Below are positions 16,913 through 25,869 of a DNA stretch of 64,000 bases, piece by piece. Numbering within the stretch: position 1 is the stretch's first letter; every line of letters starts with the position of its first letter. The notes beneath the pieces are model-generated. The model was given only the letters and a program-made list of their open reading frames with translations. It did no database searches and was not told where the DNA came from. Both the position numbers and the translations under genes were made by a program. This DNA is from Antricoccus suffuscus (GTDB lineage: Bacteria; Actinomycetota; Actinomycetes; Mycobacteriales; Antricoccaceae), in the NCBI RefSeq assembly GCF_003003235.1, contig NZ_PVUE01000011.1, forward strand, positions 62,001-126,000, given 5' to 3'.

Positions 16913-17051
16913 GATCGCACCTCATCCGTTCGAAAGGCTGCGTCGCGGTGTGGTCGGTCAAGGCACCAATATGTCGACGCGGCACAAAATGTGACGTGGC
17001 GATACCGTACTCGCGAAACACCTGATTTACCTAGGCGATCTGCGTGTTTGT

Positions 17052-18371
17052 CTAGAGGTAAATTCCCCGGGCAGCCAGCCAGGGAATTGGGCTTACCCGA
17101 GTGCCGTACATGCCTTGCGTGACCTCGAAGTGCAGATGGACACCCGTTGAGAAACCGCGCGATCCCATCCCCGCGATCACCTGTCCGGCACTGACCTGTT
17201 GGCCGACGCTGACATAGATGGCCTCGATGTGCCCGTAGACAGTGACCCAGCCGCCGGCGTGCTGGATGTAGATGGCCTGCCCGAAGCCGGTGGCCGAGCC
17301 GGCGCGTTTCACCGTGCCGCTGCCGGCGGCGTAGATCGGTGTCATGAACGGCGCCGCGATGTCGATGCCGTAGTGCATCTCGCCCCAGCGCATGCAAAAG
17401 CATGTCGTGAGGACGCCGCCTGCGGGCAGGGCCCACGCGCCATTGCTCGCTCCGGAATTCGACGGTGGGGCTGACGACCCGCCGGAAGATGGTCCGCTAC
17501 TAGCCGGTTTCGCGGCGGCGGCCGCTTGAGCAGCGGCCGCTTGGGCGGCAGCCGCCTTGTCGGCGGCGGCTTTCGCGGCGGCCGCGGCGGCTGCAGCTTC
17601 TTCGGCCTGCTTCTGCGCGAGCCATTGCTGGTATGTCTGCTTCGCGCCTTCGAGTTGCATGAGCGTGCTTTGCGCGGCGGCAAGCTGCGCGTCGAGCTGC
17701 ACCTTCTGCGCCTGCAGGGTCTGCATCGTCTCCTGTGCGCTCGATAACTGAGACGTGACCGTATCGAGGGTCTCTTTTGCTAGCTTTTCAGCCGCGGCCT
17801 TGTCGAGAACCGCCTGCTTGGCGGCCGAGTCTGCGTTGGCTTGAGCGATCTTGGCCAGCCTCAGTTTTTCGACCTGCTTCATCTGGATCTGCGAGACGAC
17901 CGAGAGCATGCTGGAGCGCTCAATCAGGTCCTGCGGGCCTTCGGCGGTCAGCAGCATGATGTCGGTGTATATGAAGTTTCCCTGAATGTAGGAATTATGC
18001 GCGAGCGTCGCAACGCTGGCTTCTGCATTGCCGACGGCGACGCCTGCGTCCTTTACCGACTGTGCGGTCTGTAGTTGCGTCTGGTTGGCGATTTCCAGCT
18101 GGCCGACGGCTTGCTCGTGCTTGTCGGCTGCGGCGAGTGTCTGTGCTTCGAGTGCGCCAATCTGATTGGCCATAGCCGCAGAGTTGGCGGCCGCTTGGCT
18201 GACCGCGGCGCTGGCGGCGGCTTTCTCGGCGGCGGCGCCACTTATCTGCGCATCGGACGGATTCGGCGGCGGAGGCGGCAGCGCGACTGCCGCCGAGGGT
18301 ACGACGAAGGCCCACAAGAGAGCCGAGACTGCAACGCCGATGGCGGTGGCGGTCGCCCTCGATCGTGACAC
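17052..18371 (-). CDS. Secreted M23-family peptidase with coiled-coil region
   Basis: A 439-residue exported murein endopeptidase or amidase activator. The GTG at 18371 is preceded by GGGAGG at 7 bases and opens a signal peptide (IGVAVSALLWAFVVP, cleavage near SAAVA). Residues about 40-290 are Ala/Gln-rich coiled coil, as in EnvC/RipA-type proteins, then a low-complexity Ala/Lys linker (EEAAAAAAAAKAAADKAAA) and a Ser/Pro/Gly stretch. The LytM/M23 domain at about 315-439 has zinc ligands in MHYGIDIAAP and HLHFEV and the H of VYGHIEAI. All three motifs are intact, so the enzyme may be active. It is followed by the macrodomain gene upstream on the same strand, without obvious functional link. 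Confidence 0.9.
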   Translation of the reverse strand: MSRSRATATAIGVAVSALLWAFVVPSAAVALPPPPPNPSDAQISGAAAEKAAASAAVSQAAANSAAMANQIGALEAQTLAAADKHEQAVGQLEIANQTQLQTAQSVKDAGVAVGNAEASVATLAHNSYIQGNFIYTDIMLLTAEGPQDLIERSSMLSVVSQIQMKQVEKLRLAKIAQANADSAAKQAVLDKAAAEKLAKETLDTVTSQLSSAQETMQTLQAQKVQLDAQLAAAQSTLMQLEGAKQTYQQWLAQKQAEEAAAAAAAAKAAADKAAAAQAAAAQAAAAAKPASSGPSSGGSSAPPSNSGASNGAWALPAGGVLTTCFCMRWGEMHYGIDIAAPFMTPIYAAGSGTVKRAGSATGFGQAIYIQHAGGWVTVYGHIEAIYVSVGQQVSAGQVIAGMGSRGFSTGVHLHFEVTQGMYGTRVSPIPWLAARGIYL

Positions 18372-18512
18372 GAAAGTGCCTCCCAATGCCGCATAAACAT
18401 CATGGGAAGTCGCGTGCAACGTGCGGCTTAGTCGAGCACGCGGAACCCAAGTGTTGCACGTCGTGTCACATATTCCTCACAAGACCCACAGGTCACACCT
18501 GTAACAGTTTGC

Positions 18513-19034
18513 CTAAATCTCGCGGACCGCGTTACTGAATACGTCGTACGCCCGCTGGCTGAACAGCACAAAACGTACGTCGATCGGTCCAGAATCGCAG
18601 CGTCGTACCGCCTCGATCGCGAGACGTGCGCCATCCTCAACCGGCCATCGATAGACACCGGTCGAGATCGCGGGGAATGCGACACTCGCGGCGCCCAAGG
18701 CGTCTGCCACACGCAACGACTCGGTGTAACACGACGAGAGGAGGCGCGAACGGTCCTCGGTATCGCTCCAGACCGGACCTACGGTATGGATCACCCAGCG
18801 CGCGGCGAGATTACCTGCCGTTGTTGCGACTGCGCTGCCGGCAGGCAGCCCATCCTTCAGCGTCGAGGCGCGTAGCTGTTTGCAGTCGCGCAAGATCGAC
18901 GGGCCGCCGGCACGATGAATCGCGCCGTCTACGCCGCCGCCGCCCAAAAGTGTTGAGTTTGCGGCGTTGACGATGGCATCAGCATCCTCTTCGGTGATAT
19001 CACCGAGTACCAGACTGATTCGCGTGTTACGCAT
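18513..19034 (-). CDS. Macrodomain protein (MacroD/YmdB-type ADP-ribose hydrolase)
   Basis: A 173-residue stand-alone macrodomain. It contains the ADP-ribose-binding elements VLGDITEEDADAIVNAANS, the catalytic-type loop LLGGGGVDGAIHRAGG, WVIHTVGPVW, and the second loop AFPAISTGVYRWPVEDGARLA. This matches O-acetyl-ADP-ribose deacetylase/mono-ADP-ribosyl hydrolases of the MacroD class. It starts MRNTRISLVLGDI at an ATG with no Shine-Dalgarno. TAATCT sits exactly 6 bases upstream, so the mRNA is probably leaderless. No ADP-ribosyltransferase or sirtuin gene lies beside it in the window, so it is not obviously half of a toxin-antitoxin or defence pair. Confidence 0.92.
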   Translation of the reverse strand: MRNTRISLVLGDITEEDADAIVNAANSTLLGGGGVDGAIHRAGGPSILRDCKQLRASTLKDGLPAGSAVATTAGNLAARWVIHTVGPVWSDTEDRSRLLSSCYTESLRVADALGAASVAFPAISTGVYRWPVEDGARLAIEAVRRCDSGPIDVRFVLFSQRAYDVFSNAVREI

Positions 19035-19040
19035 GCGCTC

Positions 19041-19046
19041 AGATTA
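19041..19046 (-). promoter_or_regulatory. -10 box for leaderless macrodomain transcript
   Basis: TAATCT on the minus strand, followed by six bases (GAGCGC) and the start ATG at 19034. This puts the expected transcription start on the A of the start codon. No convincing -35 hexamer is seen. Confidence 0.5.
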
Positions 19047-19147
19047 CGTCGTGAAGTTGCGAACATCGCGACCTCGCCGCGACTTGACTCCGCTCGATGA
19101 ACGAAAAATATAGTCGACTAGACGAACGAAGTCCCGAGGCGCCGATA

Positions 19148-19184
19148 CTGGCGGGCCGACGGCACGTTGCCGCAGGCCCGCCAG
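19148..19184. terminator. Nested hairpin in a 370-bp gene-free stretch
   Basis: CTGGCGGGCC (19148-19157) pairs perfectly with GGCCCGCCAG (19175-19184). The loop itself contains GGCA-CGT-TGCC (19161-19171). It could end transcripts from the 19420 gene or the SARP gene, though there is no U-tract. The rest of 19047-19419 shows no gene I can support. The open frames there have atypical composition and no start signals. Confidence 0.4.
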
Positions 19185-19419
19185 CATCCAATTGCATCCG
19201 CGAGTCGCCCGCTCTCCCCCAAGAGCGGCAAGTCGGGTCTCAATTGTCCTGGCAAGTCCGTGCTCCCCCCGGGCGCGGTCTCAACAGATCGGCACCGCGA
19301 GGTGTCACTCTCTCCCCAGCATCGACAACGTCACACGGTGCCGGTATCGATGGTCATGCGGTAGATGCTGCACCAGGTCACTAACAATCGGCTAACGGTG
19401 CTCGGCGGGCCGAGGGCCG

Positions 19420-19650
19420 TTAGCGAGCCCCGGTCGTGTTGTCGTTGCAGTCTTCGTTCACAAGCGCGGCATCGTCGCCCGCAGCCAGCCGAGTGAGCTT
19501 GCCGTTGGCAACTTCGAGTAGGACCGGCACGCTCTCGATCGGAATTCCCAATGCGGTAGCAATGACCTCGTGGTCCTGCCCTGCGTCGTCGAGGCGCAGC
19601 GCTGTCGCTAGCCCTTCGGGTAGTCGGTCGATGAGATGTTCGCGATCCAT
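19420..19650 (-). CDS. Small HTH-like protein of unknown function
   Basis: A 76-residue acidic protein. The middle part, DEVIATALGIPIESVPVLLEVANGKLTRL in outline (about residues 26-54), looks like a sigma-region-4 or HTH helix pair (hydrophobic spacing around ALGI..ESV). Similar small sigma-4-like proteins occur in actinobacteria, but I cannot name a characterised homologue. It sits 44 bp upstream of the giant SARP-LuxR regulator gene's 3' end, so it is downstream of that gene in transcription order and may be co-transcribed with it. The C-terminal 20 residues (AGDDAALVNEDCNDNTT) look disordered. Function unknown; coding status likely from frame-typical composition and ATG start. Confidence 0.6.
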   Translation of the reverse strand: MDREHLIDRLPEGLATALRLDDAGQDHEVIATALGIPIESVPVLLEVANGKLTRLAAGDDAALVNEDCNDNTTGAR

Positions 19651-19694
19651 ACATAGACATTATTAAGGTGAGGTTGAATCACCATCAGTAGTCA

Positions 19695-22600
19695 TTACTG
19701 AGCGCGTGGAACCGGAATTTCGGGAAGGGCCGCGGCGAGGTCGGCCCGAGTCTCTACGCCGAGCTTGCCGAATGCTTGGTAGAGGTGTGACTCGACGGTG
19801 CGCACCGACAACACCAGGCGGGTAGCGATCGCGGCGTTGGACAGGCCGGTCGCGGCCAGCCGCGCGACTTCGTATTCGCGTCGGCTCAGCGTTGAATGCG
19901 TCGCGGGTGCAGCGACCAGTGGGGTGCGCGCTCCCTCGCACTGCGCGAGCAAGCTATCGGTGCGTGCTGCGATTCGTGCGGCAGCAGGAAGTGCCTTGAT
20001 TTTGCGGTAGGCCGCGGCGGCCTGCGCCGCCGCTTCAGCGGCGTGCAGGGTGAGCCCGAGTGACTCGTAGCTGCCAGCCGTCGCTTCCAGCGCTTCGGCG
20101 TCGTGCTGCGCGGCCGCGTCAACATGCGACCGCAGGATGAGGGCTAGCTCGGCGTCGGTCTGCGACGCGATGGTCGCGAGTTTCTCGCGTACGGCGCTCG
20201 AAGGCGCGCCCAGCCGGAAGGCTAAGTGGAGGAGGCGCGCCTGATGCATGATCAGGTGTTCTAGCCTGGCGGCCCCGTCGAGAGCCAGCCGGATCGCGCC
20301 GGTGACGTTGCCGTCAGCCATTTCGATGAGTACGTCGGCGGCCGTGAAGTCCACCTCAGTACGGATGCTCATGGGCGTGGTGGGGCCGGCATCAGCCGCC
20401 AGCCTCGCCTTCTTGGCGGCGGATAGGTCACCGACCAATGCGTAGGCTTGGGCGAGGATTGCATGAGCCCACTGAAGTACGCCGCCGATATTCATCTGCT
20501 GAAACGCCTCGATCGCTTCAACAAGTACATCGCGAGCCGAAAGAGGCTTGCCTCTCATAAGCAGGGTGGTGCCGAGTTCGAGTCCGGTAAGTCCAAGGCC
20601 CATTTTGTCCTGGTTATCCCCGACCTTGCGCATATAAGCGGTGAGGACCGGCTCCATCACGAGTGCCCGGCCCTCGAGAATGTGGCGCATGTTCGCTTGC
20701 AGATCTGCGGTGGTCTGAGCGGCAGCCGCCTCCGGCGCTCTCGTGGCGGCGAGTAGTCGAAGCCGGTCACGTGCCGACTCGGCCAGTGCCATTTGCCCTA
20801 GGTATACCGCGGCCTCACCGGTTAGTCGGGCAGCCAGGTACGTCGCGGCAGGACTTGCGTCCGGATCGTTGAGGGCCGCTGCCGTCAAGGTCAACACGTC
20901 CGGCATGCGACCGTCGTCTAACACGATCGCGGCGCGATAGCCGTCGACAAAGTAGCGCGATTCTCGGTCAGAATGCTGTGCTGCAAATCGATCGAGCATC
21001 GACAGAGTCGGAGCGCGCTGGGCGAGGCCTTGATAGAGGGCGTTGAAGCGTTCGGTGAGGTATGAGTGTTGGAGCGCGTGATCCGGCGCGGCGAGAATCT
21101 GCGTCTCGCTCGCGGCCAGGATGGATTCCGCTGCGGTGAACTTCTGCTGCCCACTCAGGGACTGGGCGAGAGCGACGGCCGCGGCTGGCCCCCCGGCGCG
21201 ATCTGCCGCAGCCTGTGCGAGTCGTTCGCCGAGGCGATAGTCGAATGCATGATTGGCGATTATCGCGGCTTGCGTCAGGTAGCCGGCGGACACATGCGCG
21301 CCGGCATCTAGCCGCCAGGTAGCGATCCGCATCCGATCTTGATCGGTTCGGCGTCCGAACTCGGTGAGAGCATCGGACAGGATGCGTAGTAGCCGGCGTC
21401 GTTCGGCCGCCCCGAGCTGCGCCAGGGTCACGTCGCCGTACAGCGGATGAGCCAGCCGGCAGTTGATTTCCCCGCCTTCGTCGTGGAGCTGTGCAAGGCC
21501 GGCCGCTTCGATGCGGGCGATCGCGGCGGGAGGGATGATCTGTTCGATAACCGTGATCGGTAGCGGTTCGCCGAGTGCGATGATCGCTAGCGCGTGGCGA
21601 TCGACACTCGAGAGCCCTTCCAACCGTTCGCTGACCGCATCGACAAGCCTGGGTGGTAGGTCGGTAGGTCCGTCCCAGACCCATATCCCGTCATGCTGGC
21701 GCAAGCCACCGCTAGCGGTCGAGCCAAGGATCATCTCGCGGATATATAGCGCATTGCCGCGGCTACCCGATGCAAGGCGGAGTGACGCTTGCGCGCTGAA
21801 CCGCCCGCCGAGCGCCGTCGATACGAGCGTGTCGGTCTCCTCAGGCGAGAACGGTTGCAGGTCGACGCGTAAGGCGAGCCCGTCTTTCCACAATGTGGTG
21901 ATTGGGTCGGGGGTCGGCTCACCTCGACGCACACTGGCAATCACGGTCGCCGCGCCGGCGAGCGCGATATGCAAAACTAGCGCGGCACTGCCCGGGTCGA
22001 GGAGGTGAGCGTCGTCGATAGCCAACACGAATCGTCGTCGGTCGGCGCCGAGAAGAGCGGCAGCGAATGCCCGGTAGAGACCGGCCGGGTCCTCAAACGA
22101 GGCGGCCGATAGCTCGGGCGTCAGGTGCGCCAGCGCGGCGTACGGCGTTTGACGTGCCGACCGTGTCCCGATCGCCCAGGCAGTGTGCATCTGTTGATCC
22201 TGAGCCCAAGCGACGGCTTCCTGGATCAGCCGCGTTTTGCCCACGCCTGGCTGTCCGTAAACGACCGCGCCCGACGGTGCGCCCGGTCGCTCGTTGCCGC
22301 GGACAATGGCCGATTTGAGGACGCTGAACTCTTCTTCGCGTGCGGTAAACGGCCACGGTGCGCGGGCGTCTCGGAGCGCGGTGGGGGGATCGGCCCGCTC
22401 ATTGGTGATCTGGCGAGTGCTCAGTAAGCTCGGGTCCTGATTGAGGATCCGCTGATGTAAGTCAACAAGTTCGGTCGACGGCTCTAGGCCGAGCTCGTCG
22501 AGCAATGCCCGACGGGTCCTGGCATATACCTCCAGGGCAGCACCCTGGCTACCGGAGCCATAGAGGGCAAGCATCTGCAGATAGCGGAATCGTTCGCGAA

Positions 22601-23117
22601 AGGGGTGCTCACGAGTCTCGCCCTCGAGTTCGGCGGCGGCCTCGGCGTATTTGCCTCTGCCGATCAGGGCGTCAACGCGCTGCTCGATCGCGACCAGGCG
22701 CAGCGCCGCGAGGCGCTCGATCTCCGACATTGCGAAGTCAAGACCGTCCCATTCGGCTAACGCCGGGCCTCGCCACAACTTCAGCGCTGCGCTCGCGTGA
22801 CCCGACGCGAGGGTGCTGACAAAACGTTGCGAGTCCAGTTCGCGATCATCTATGCGCAGTTCGTAGCCATTCGAGGTTGTCTGCAGCCGGTCCCGGCCGA
22901 GCACTTTGCGCAACTGGCTGATGTATCGATGCAGTGACGTGCGAGCGGTCGGCGGAGCGCCGGCGGGCCACAGTTCATCGAGAAGTTGCGCGACGCTGAC
23001 CGACTCGTTGCGGCGAACCGTGAGCAGGGCGAGGAGTGTCCGCTGGCGGCCTTTCCCGACAGCGAGTTCACGGCCAGCATTCCAGACTTCGAATGCGCCG
23101 AGAATCCGGAACTCCAT
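19695..23117 (-). CDS. Giant SARP-type regulator fused to AAA/LuxR (LAL) module
   Basis: An 1140-residue pathway-type regulator. Residues about 1-95 are the OmpR-like winged helix of SARPs (MEFRILGAFEVW, then LDELWPAGAPPTARTSLHRYISQLRKVLG). Residues about 96-245 are the BTAD helical domain (RYLQMLALYGSGSQGAALEVYARTRRALLDELGLEPS, described across its length). Next is a STAND/AAA ATPase with Walker A GQPGVGKT near residue 287 and Walker B FVLAIDDAHLLD, then a long helical repeat region. The last 65 residues are a LuxR/GerE HTH (LSRREYEVARLAATGLSNAAIATRLVLS in outline). Two different DNA-binding domains therefore sit at opposite ends of one chain. ATG at 23117 is preferred over GTG 23123 because GAGGGGG is better spaced. 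No biosynthetic cluster is adjacent, so the target is unknown. Confidence 0.9.
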   Translation of the reverse strand: MEFRILGAFEVWNAGRELAVGKGRQRTLLALLTVRRNESVSVAQLLDELWPAGAPPTARTSLHRYISQLRKVLGRDRLQTTSNGYELRIDDRELDSQRFVSTLASGHASAALKLWRGPALAEWDGLDFAMSEIERLAALRLVAIEQRVDALIGRGKYAEAAAELEGETREHPFRERFRYLQMLALYGSGSQGAALEVYARTRRALLDELGLEPSTELVDLHQRILNQDPSLLSTRQITNERADPPTALRDARAPWPFTAREEEFSVLKSAIVRGNERPGAPSGAVVYGQPGVGKTRLIQEAVAWAQDQQMHTAWAIGTRSARQTPYAALAHLTPELSAASFEDPAGLYRAFAAALLGADRRRFVLAIDDAHLLDPGSAALVLHIALAGAATVIASVRRGEPTPDPITTLWKDGLALRVDLQPFSPEETDTLVSTALGGRFSAQASLRLASGSRGNALYIREMILGSTASGGLRQHDGIWVWDGPTDLPPRLVDAVSERLEGLSSVDRHALAIIALGEPLPITVIEQIIPPAAIARIEAAGLAQLHDEGGEINCRLAHPLYGDVTLAQLGAAERRRLLRILSDALTEFGRRTDQDRMRIATWRLDAGAHVSAGYLTQAAIIANHAFDYRLGERLAQAAADRAGGPAAAVALAQSLSGQQKFTAAESILAASETQILAAPDHALQHSYLTERFNALYQGLAQRAPTLSMLDRFAAQHSDRESRYFVDGYRAAIVLDDGRMPDVLTLTAAALNDPDASPAATYLAARLTGEAAVYLGQMALAESARDRLRLLAATRAPEAAAAQTTADLQANMRHILEGRALVMEPVLTAYMRKVGDNQDKMGLGLTGLELGTTLLMRGKPLSARDVLVEAIEAFQQMNIGGVLQWAHAILAQAYALVGDLSAAKKARLAADAGPTTPMSIRTEVDFTAADVLIEMADGNVTGAIRLALDGAARLEHLIMHQARLLHLAFRLGAPSSAVREKLATIASQTDAELALILRSHVDAAAQHDAEALEATAGSYESLGLTLHAAEAAAQAAAAYRKIKALPAAARIAARTDSLLAQCEGARTPLVAAPATHSTLSRREYEVARLAATGLSNAAIATRLVLSVRTVESHLYQAFGKLGVETRADLAAALPEIPVPRAQ

Positions 23118-23269
23118 CGTCACCCCCTCATTGGCCTGCGTGGTCCGCCCAGCCTGCGCGTATGCGCGGCTTCGGAACCCACGTCTTTTGCCATGATCGC
23201 CGAGATTGAGCCTAGTGGCCAGGGCCGACAGGATCTTTCTACGGCCGTCGTCACACGATCAAACGGAGG

Positions 23270-25822
23270 TCAGTCGGCGAACTGCCTGACCGGACCAACA
23301 TCGCGCACTTGGAGCACAGCCGTACCGGCGTTGTCGGAGGCGTCGAGCTCGACGACGGCAGAGATCCCCCAGTCGTGATCGGAGTCAGGGTCGTCGAAGA
23401 TCTGACGCAGCTCCCAGCGATCGTCGTACTCCTCGATCGTGAGCATCGCCGGCCCTCGAGCGTCCGGACCGGTCCCGATGCGGTCGTATTCGTCAAAGTA
23501 CGCCGTCAGCGCTTCCTCCCACGCTTCCGCGTCCCAGCCGGCTTCGACGTCGAGCGCGCCGAGTTCGTCGTACCGGCGTAGCGCCGCCAGCTCGACCCGG
23601 CGAAACAGTGCATTGCGCACCAGCACTCGAAACGCGCGTTTGTTACCGGTAACCGGTCGTGGTTCGTCGTCGACCATCTCCGGTCGAACCTCCACCGACG
23701 TGTCCCCGGAGGCCAGCTGCTCCCATTCGTCGAGCAGGCTCGAGTCGGTCTGTCGCACAACCTCACCGAGCCATTCCGTTAGATCGGAGAGATCCTCGGT
23801 ACGAGCCGTATCCGGAACCGTGTGTCGCAAAGCCTTGTAGGCGTCAGAGAGGTAGCGCAGCACCATGCCTTCGGAACGGGCGAGCTGATAGAAGGAAACA
23901 TATTCGGTGAACGTCATTGCACGCTCGAACATGTCCCGTGCGACCGTTTTAGGCTGCAGCTCGTAGTCGGCGATCCACGGATGCCCTGACCGATATCGGG
24001 AGTACGCCGCCTCTAGTAGCTCGCGCAACGGCTGGGGGTGCGCGATGTCCTCAAGTAGCTCCATCCGTTCGTCGTACTCGATCCCGTCGGCTTTCATCTC
24101 CGCAACAGCCTCGCCACGGGCCTTGGAACGCTGGGCCGAGATGATCGTGCGCGGGTCCTCCAAGGTCGACTCCAGAATCGACACGACATCCAGTGCATAG
24201 GTGGGATCTTCGACGTCCAGAAGCTCGAGCGCAGCCACTGCAAATGGCGACAGCGGTTGGTTCAGAGCGAAGTTTTCCTGGAGATCAACTGTCAGTCGGA
24301 CTAGGCGGCCGTCGGCGTCCGGCGTGTTGAGTTGCTCGACGACTCCGCCGGCCAACAGCGCGCGGTAGATGCTGATTGACTCGCGGACCAGCCGGTTCTG
24401 CGATCGGCGGTCCTCATCGTTGTCGCGCAACAGGTGGCGCATTGCCTCGAACGCACTGTTACGTCCGTCCTGTTGCTCCGGCGGTGGCCCGGGGCGCGCG
24501 ATTACGTTGAGCAGCATGGAGTGACTGACCCGCATCCGCGATACGAGAGGTTCCGGGGCGGCGCCGATGAGGTAATCGAACGTCTTCTCACTCCACGACA
24601 CGAATCCCTGTGGTGGTTTCTTGCGTACCACCTTGCGGCGCTTCTTCGGATCGTCGCCCGCTTTGGCCAGTGCCTTGTAGTTTTCGACCTCATGCTCTGG
24701 CGCCTGTACGACGACCGTGCCGACCGTGTCGTAGCCGGCTCGCCCCGCGCGGCCGGCAATCTGGTGAAACTCGCGGACGTGCAGGTGCCGCTGCCGTACG
24801 CCGTCGTACTTGCTCAACCCGCTGAACAGGACCGTGCGGATGGGTACGTTGATACCGACGCCGAGAGTGTCGGTGCCGCAAATGACTTTGAGCAGCCCCG
24901 CCTGGGTGAGTGTCTCGACGAGTCGCCGATAGCGGGGGAGCATGCCTGCGTGGTGTACGCCGATGCCCATGCGAACCAGGCGCGAGAGCGTCTTACCGAA
25001 TCCCGAACGGAACCGGAAGTTTCCTATCTTTGCTGCGATCGCGTCCTTTTCTTCACGCGTACACACCTTCAAGCTGGACAACGCCTGAGCGCGCTCGAGC
25101 GCCGAAGCCTGGGTGAAATGTACGACGTACACCGGCGCCTGATGCGTGGACAAGAGTTCTTCGAGCGTTTCGTGGACCGGCGTTACGACGTACTCGAAGT
25201 TGAGCGGGACGGGTCGCTCCGCCGACGTGACTGTCGTGCTGGTGCGGCCGGTACGACGGGTGAGTTCGGACTCGAAGCGAGACGTGTCGCCAAGAGTCGC
25301 GGACATCAGCACGAACTGTGCCTGGGGTAGCTCGATGAGCGGCACTTGCCATGCCCAGCCGCGGTCTGGGTCGGAGTAGAAGTGGAACTCGTCCATGACC
25401 ACGAGCCCGATGTCGGCGCCTGGTCCTTCCCGAAGTGCCTTATTGGCAAGGACTTCCGCGGTTGCGGTGATGATGGGCGCGTCCGGGTTGACCGAGGCGT
25501 CCCCGGTGAGCATGCCGACGTTTTCCGCACCGAACATGTCGCACAGCGCGAAGAACTTCTCCGAGACAAGCGCCTTGATGGGCGCAGTGTAGACACTTCG
25601 CTTACCTTGTGCGAGCGCGGCAAACTGCGCACCGGCCGCGATCAGGCTCTTGCCTGAGCCAGTCGGGGTCGCGACGATGACGTTGGATCCGGAGAGGATC
25701 TCGATCAGCGCCTCGTCCTGAGCAGGGTAGAGCTCTAGACCGGCCCGTGCGGTGGACGTCGCGAATGCGTCGTACAACGAGTCGGGGTCGGTGTTTTCGG
25801 GGAGGTGATCGATTAGCGCCAT
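23270..25822 (-). CDS. DEAD/DEAH-box helicase with DUF3516 C-terminal region
   Basis: An 850-residue SF2 Ski2-like helicase, widespread in actinobacteria and annotated with DUF3516. Motif I is ATPTGSGKS, motif II is DEFH (VVMDEFHFYSDP) rather than DEAH, motif III is SAT in VLMSATLGDT, motif V is GTDTLGVGINVP and motif VI is QIAGRAGRAG. The C-terminal half (about 480-850) matches the DUF3516 pattern with mixed acidic helices and the VLRYLSDAYKALRHTVP segment. It is probably an RNA helicase in RNA processing or repair, a family-level inference. ATG at 25822 fits the family's N-terminus; ribosome binding is weak. It lies between the SARP regulator and the cyclase gene on the same strand. Confidence 0.9.
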   Translation of the reverse strand: MALIDHLPENTDPDSLYDAFATSTARAGLELYPAQDEALIEILSGSNVIVATPTGSGKSLIAAGAQFAALAQGKRSVYTAPIKALVSEKFFALCDMFGAENVGMLTGDASVNPDAPIITATAEVLANKALREGPGADIGLVVMDEFHFYSDPDRGWAWQVPLIELPQAQFVLMSATLGDTSRFESELTRRTGRTSTTVTSAERPVPLNFEYVVTPVHETLEELLSTHQAPVYVVHFTQASALERAQALSSLKVCTREEKDAIAAKIGNFRFRSGFGKTLSRLVRMGIGVHHAGMLPRYRRLVETLTQAGLLKVICGTDTLGVGINVPIRTVLFSGLSKYDGVRQRHLHVREFHQIAGRAGRAGYDTVGTVVVQAPEHEVENYKALAKAGDDPKKRRKVVRKKPPQGFVSWSEKTFDYLIGAAPEPLVSRMRVSHSMLLNVIARPGPPPEQQDGRNSAFEAMRHLLRDNDEDRRSQNRLVRESISIYRALLAGGVVEQLNTPDADGRLVRLTVDLQENFALNQPLSPFAVAALELLDVEDPTYALDVVSILESTLEDPRTIISAQRSKARGEAVAEMKADGIEYDERMELLEDIAHPQPLRELLEAAYSRYRSGHPWIADYELQPKTVARDMFERAMTFTEYVSFYQLARSEGMVLRYLSDAYKALRHTVPDTARTEDLSDLTEWLGEVVRQTDSSLLDEWEQLASGDTSVEVRPEMVDDEPRPVTGNKRAFRVLVRNALFRRVELAALRRYDELGALDVEAGWDAEAWEEALTAYFDEYDRIGTGPDARGPAMLTIEEYDDRWELRQIFDDPDSDHDWGISAVVELDASDNAGTAVLQVRDVGPVRQFAD

Positions 25823-25869
25823 CGTTTACCCATCGTGCCCTATGCCGCTGACCGGTCATCCGCGGGAAC

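Noticed and set aside
18513-19034. Macrodomain protein as the antitoxin of an ADP-ribosylation toxin or part of a defence system
   Set aside because: No ADP-ribosyltransferase, sirtuin or other effector is adjacent; stand-alone macrodomain hydrolases are ordinary housekeeping genes.
19097-19384. 95-codon plus-strand frame between the macrodomain and small HTH genes
   Set aside because: Composition is unlike real genes here, no ribosome site, and it reads through the nested hairpin.
19695-25822. Biosynthetic gene cluster around the SARP regulator
   Set aside because: No NRPS, PKS, terpene or RiPP genes are seen nearby; the regulator stands alone beside a DUF3516 helicase.
23270-25822. DUF3516 helicase as a second defence helicase
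   Set aside because: It is a widespread actinobacterial family with chromosomal neighbours and no linked nuclease.
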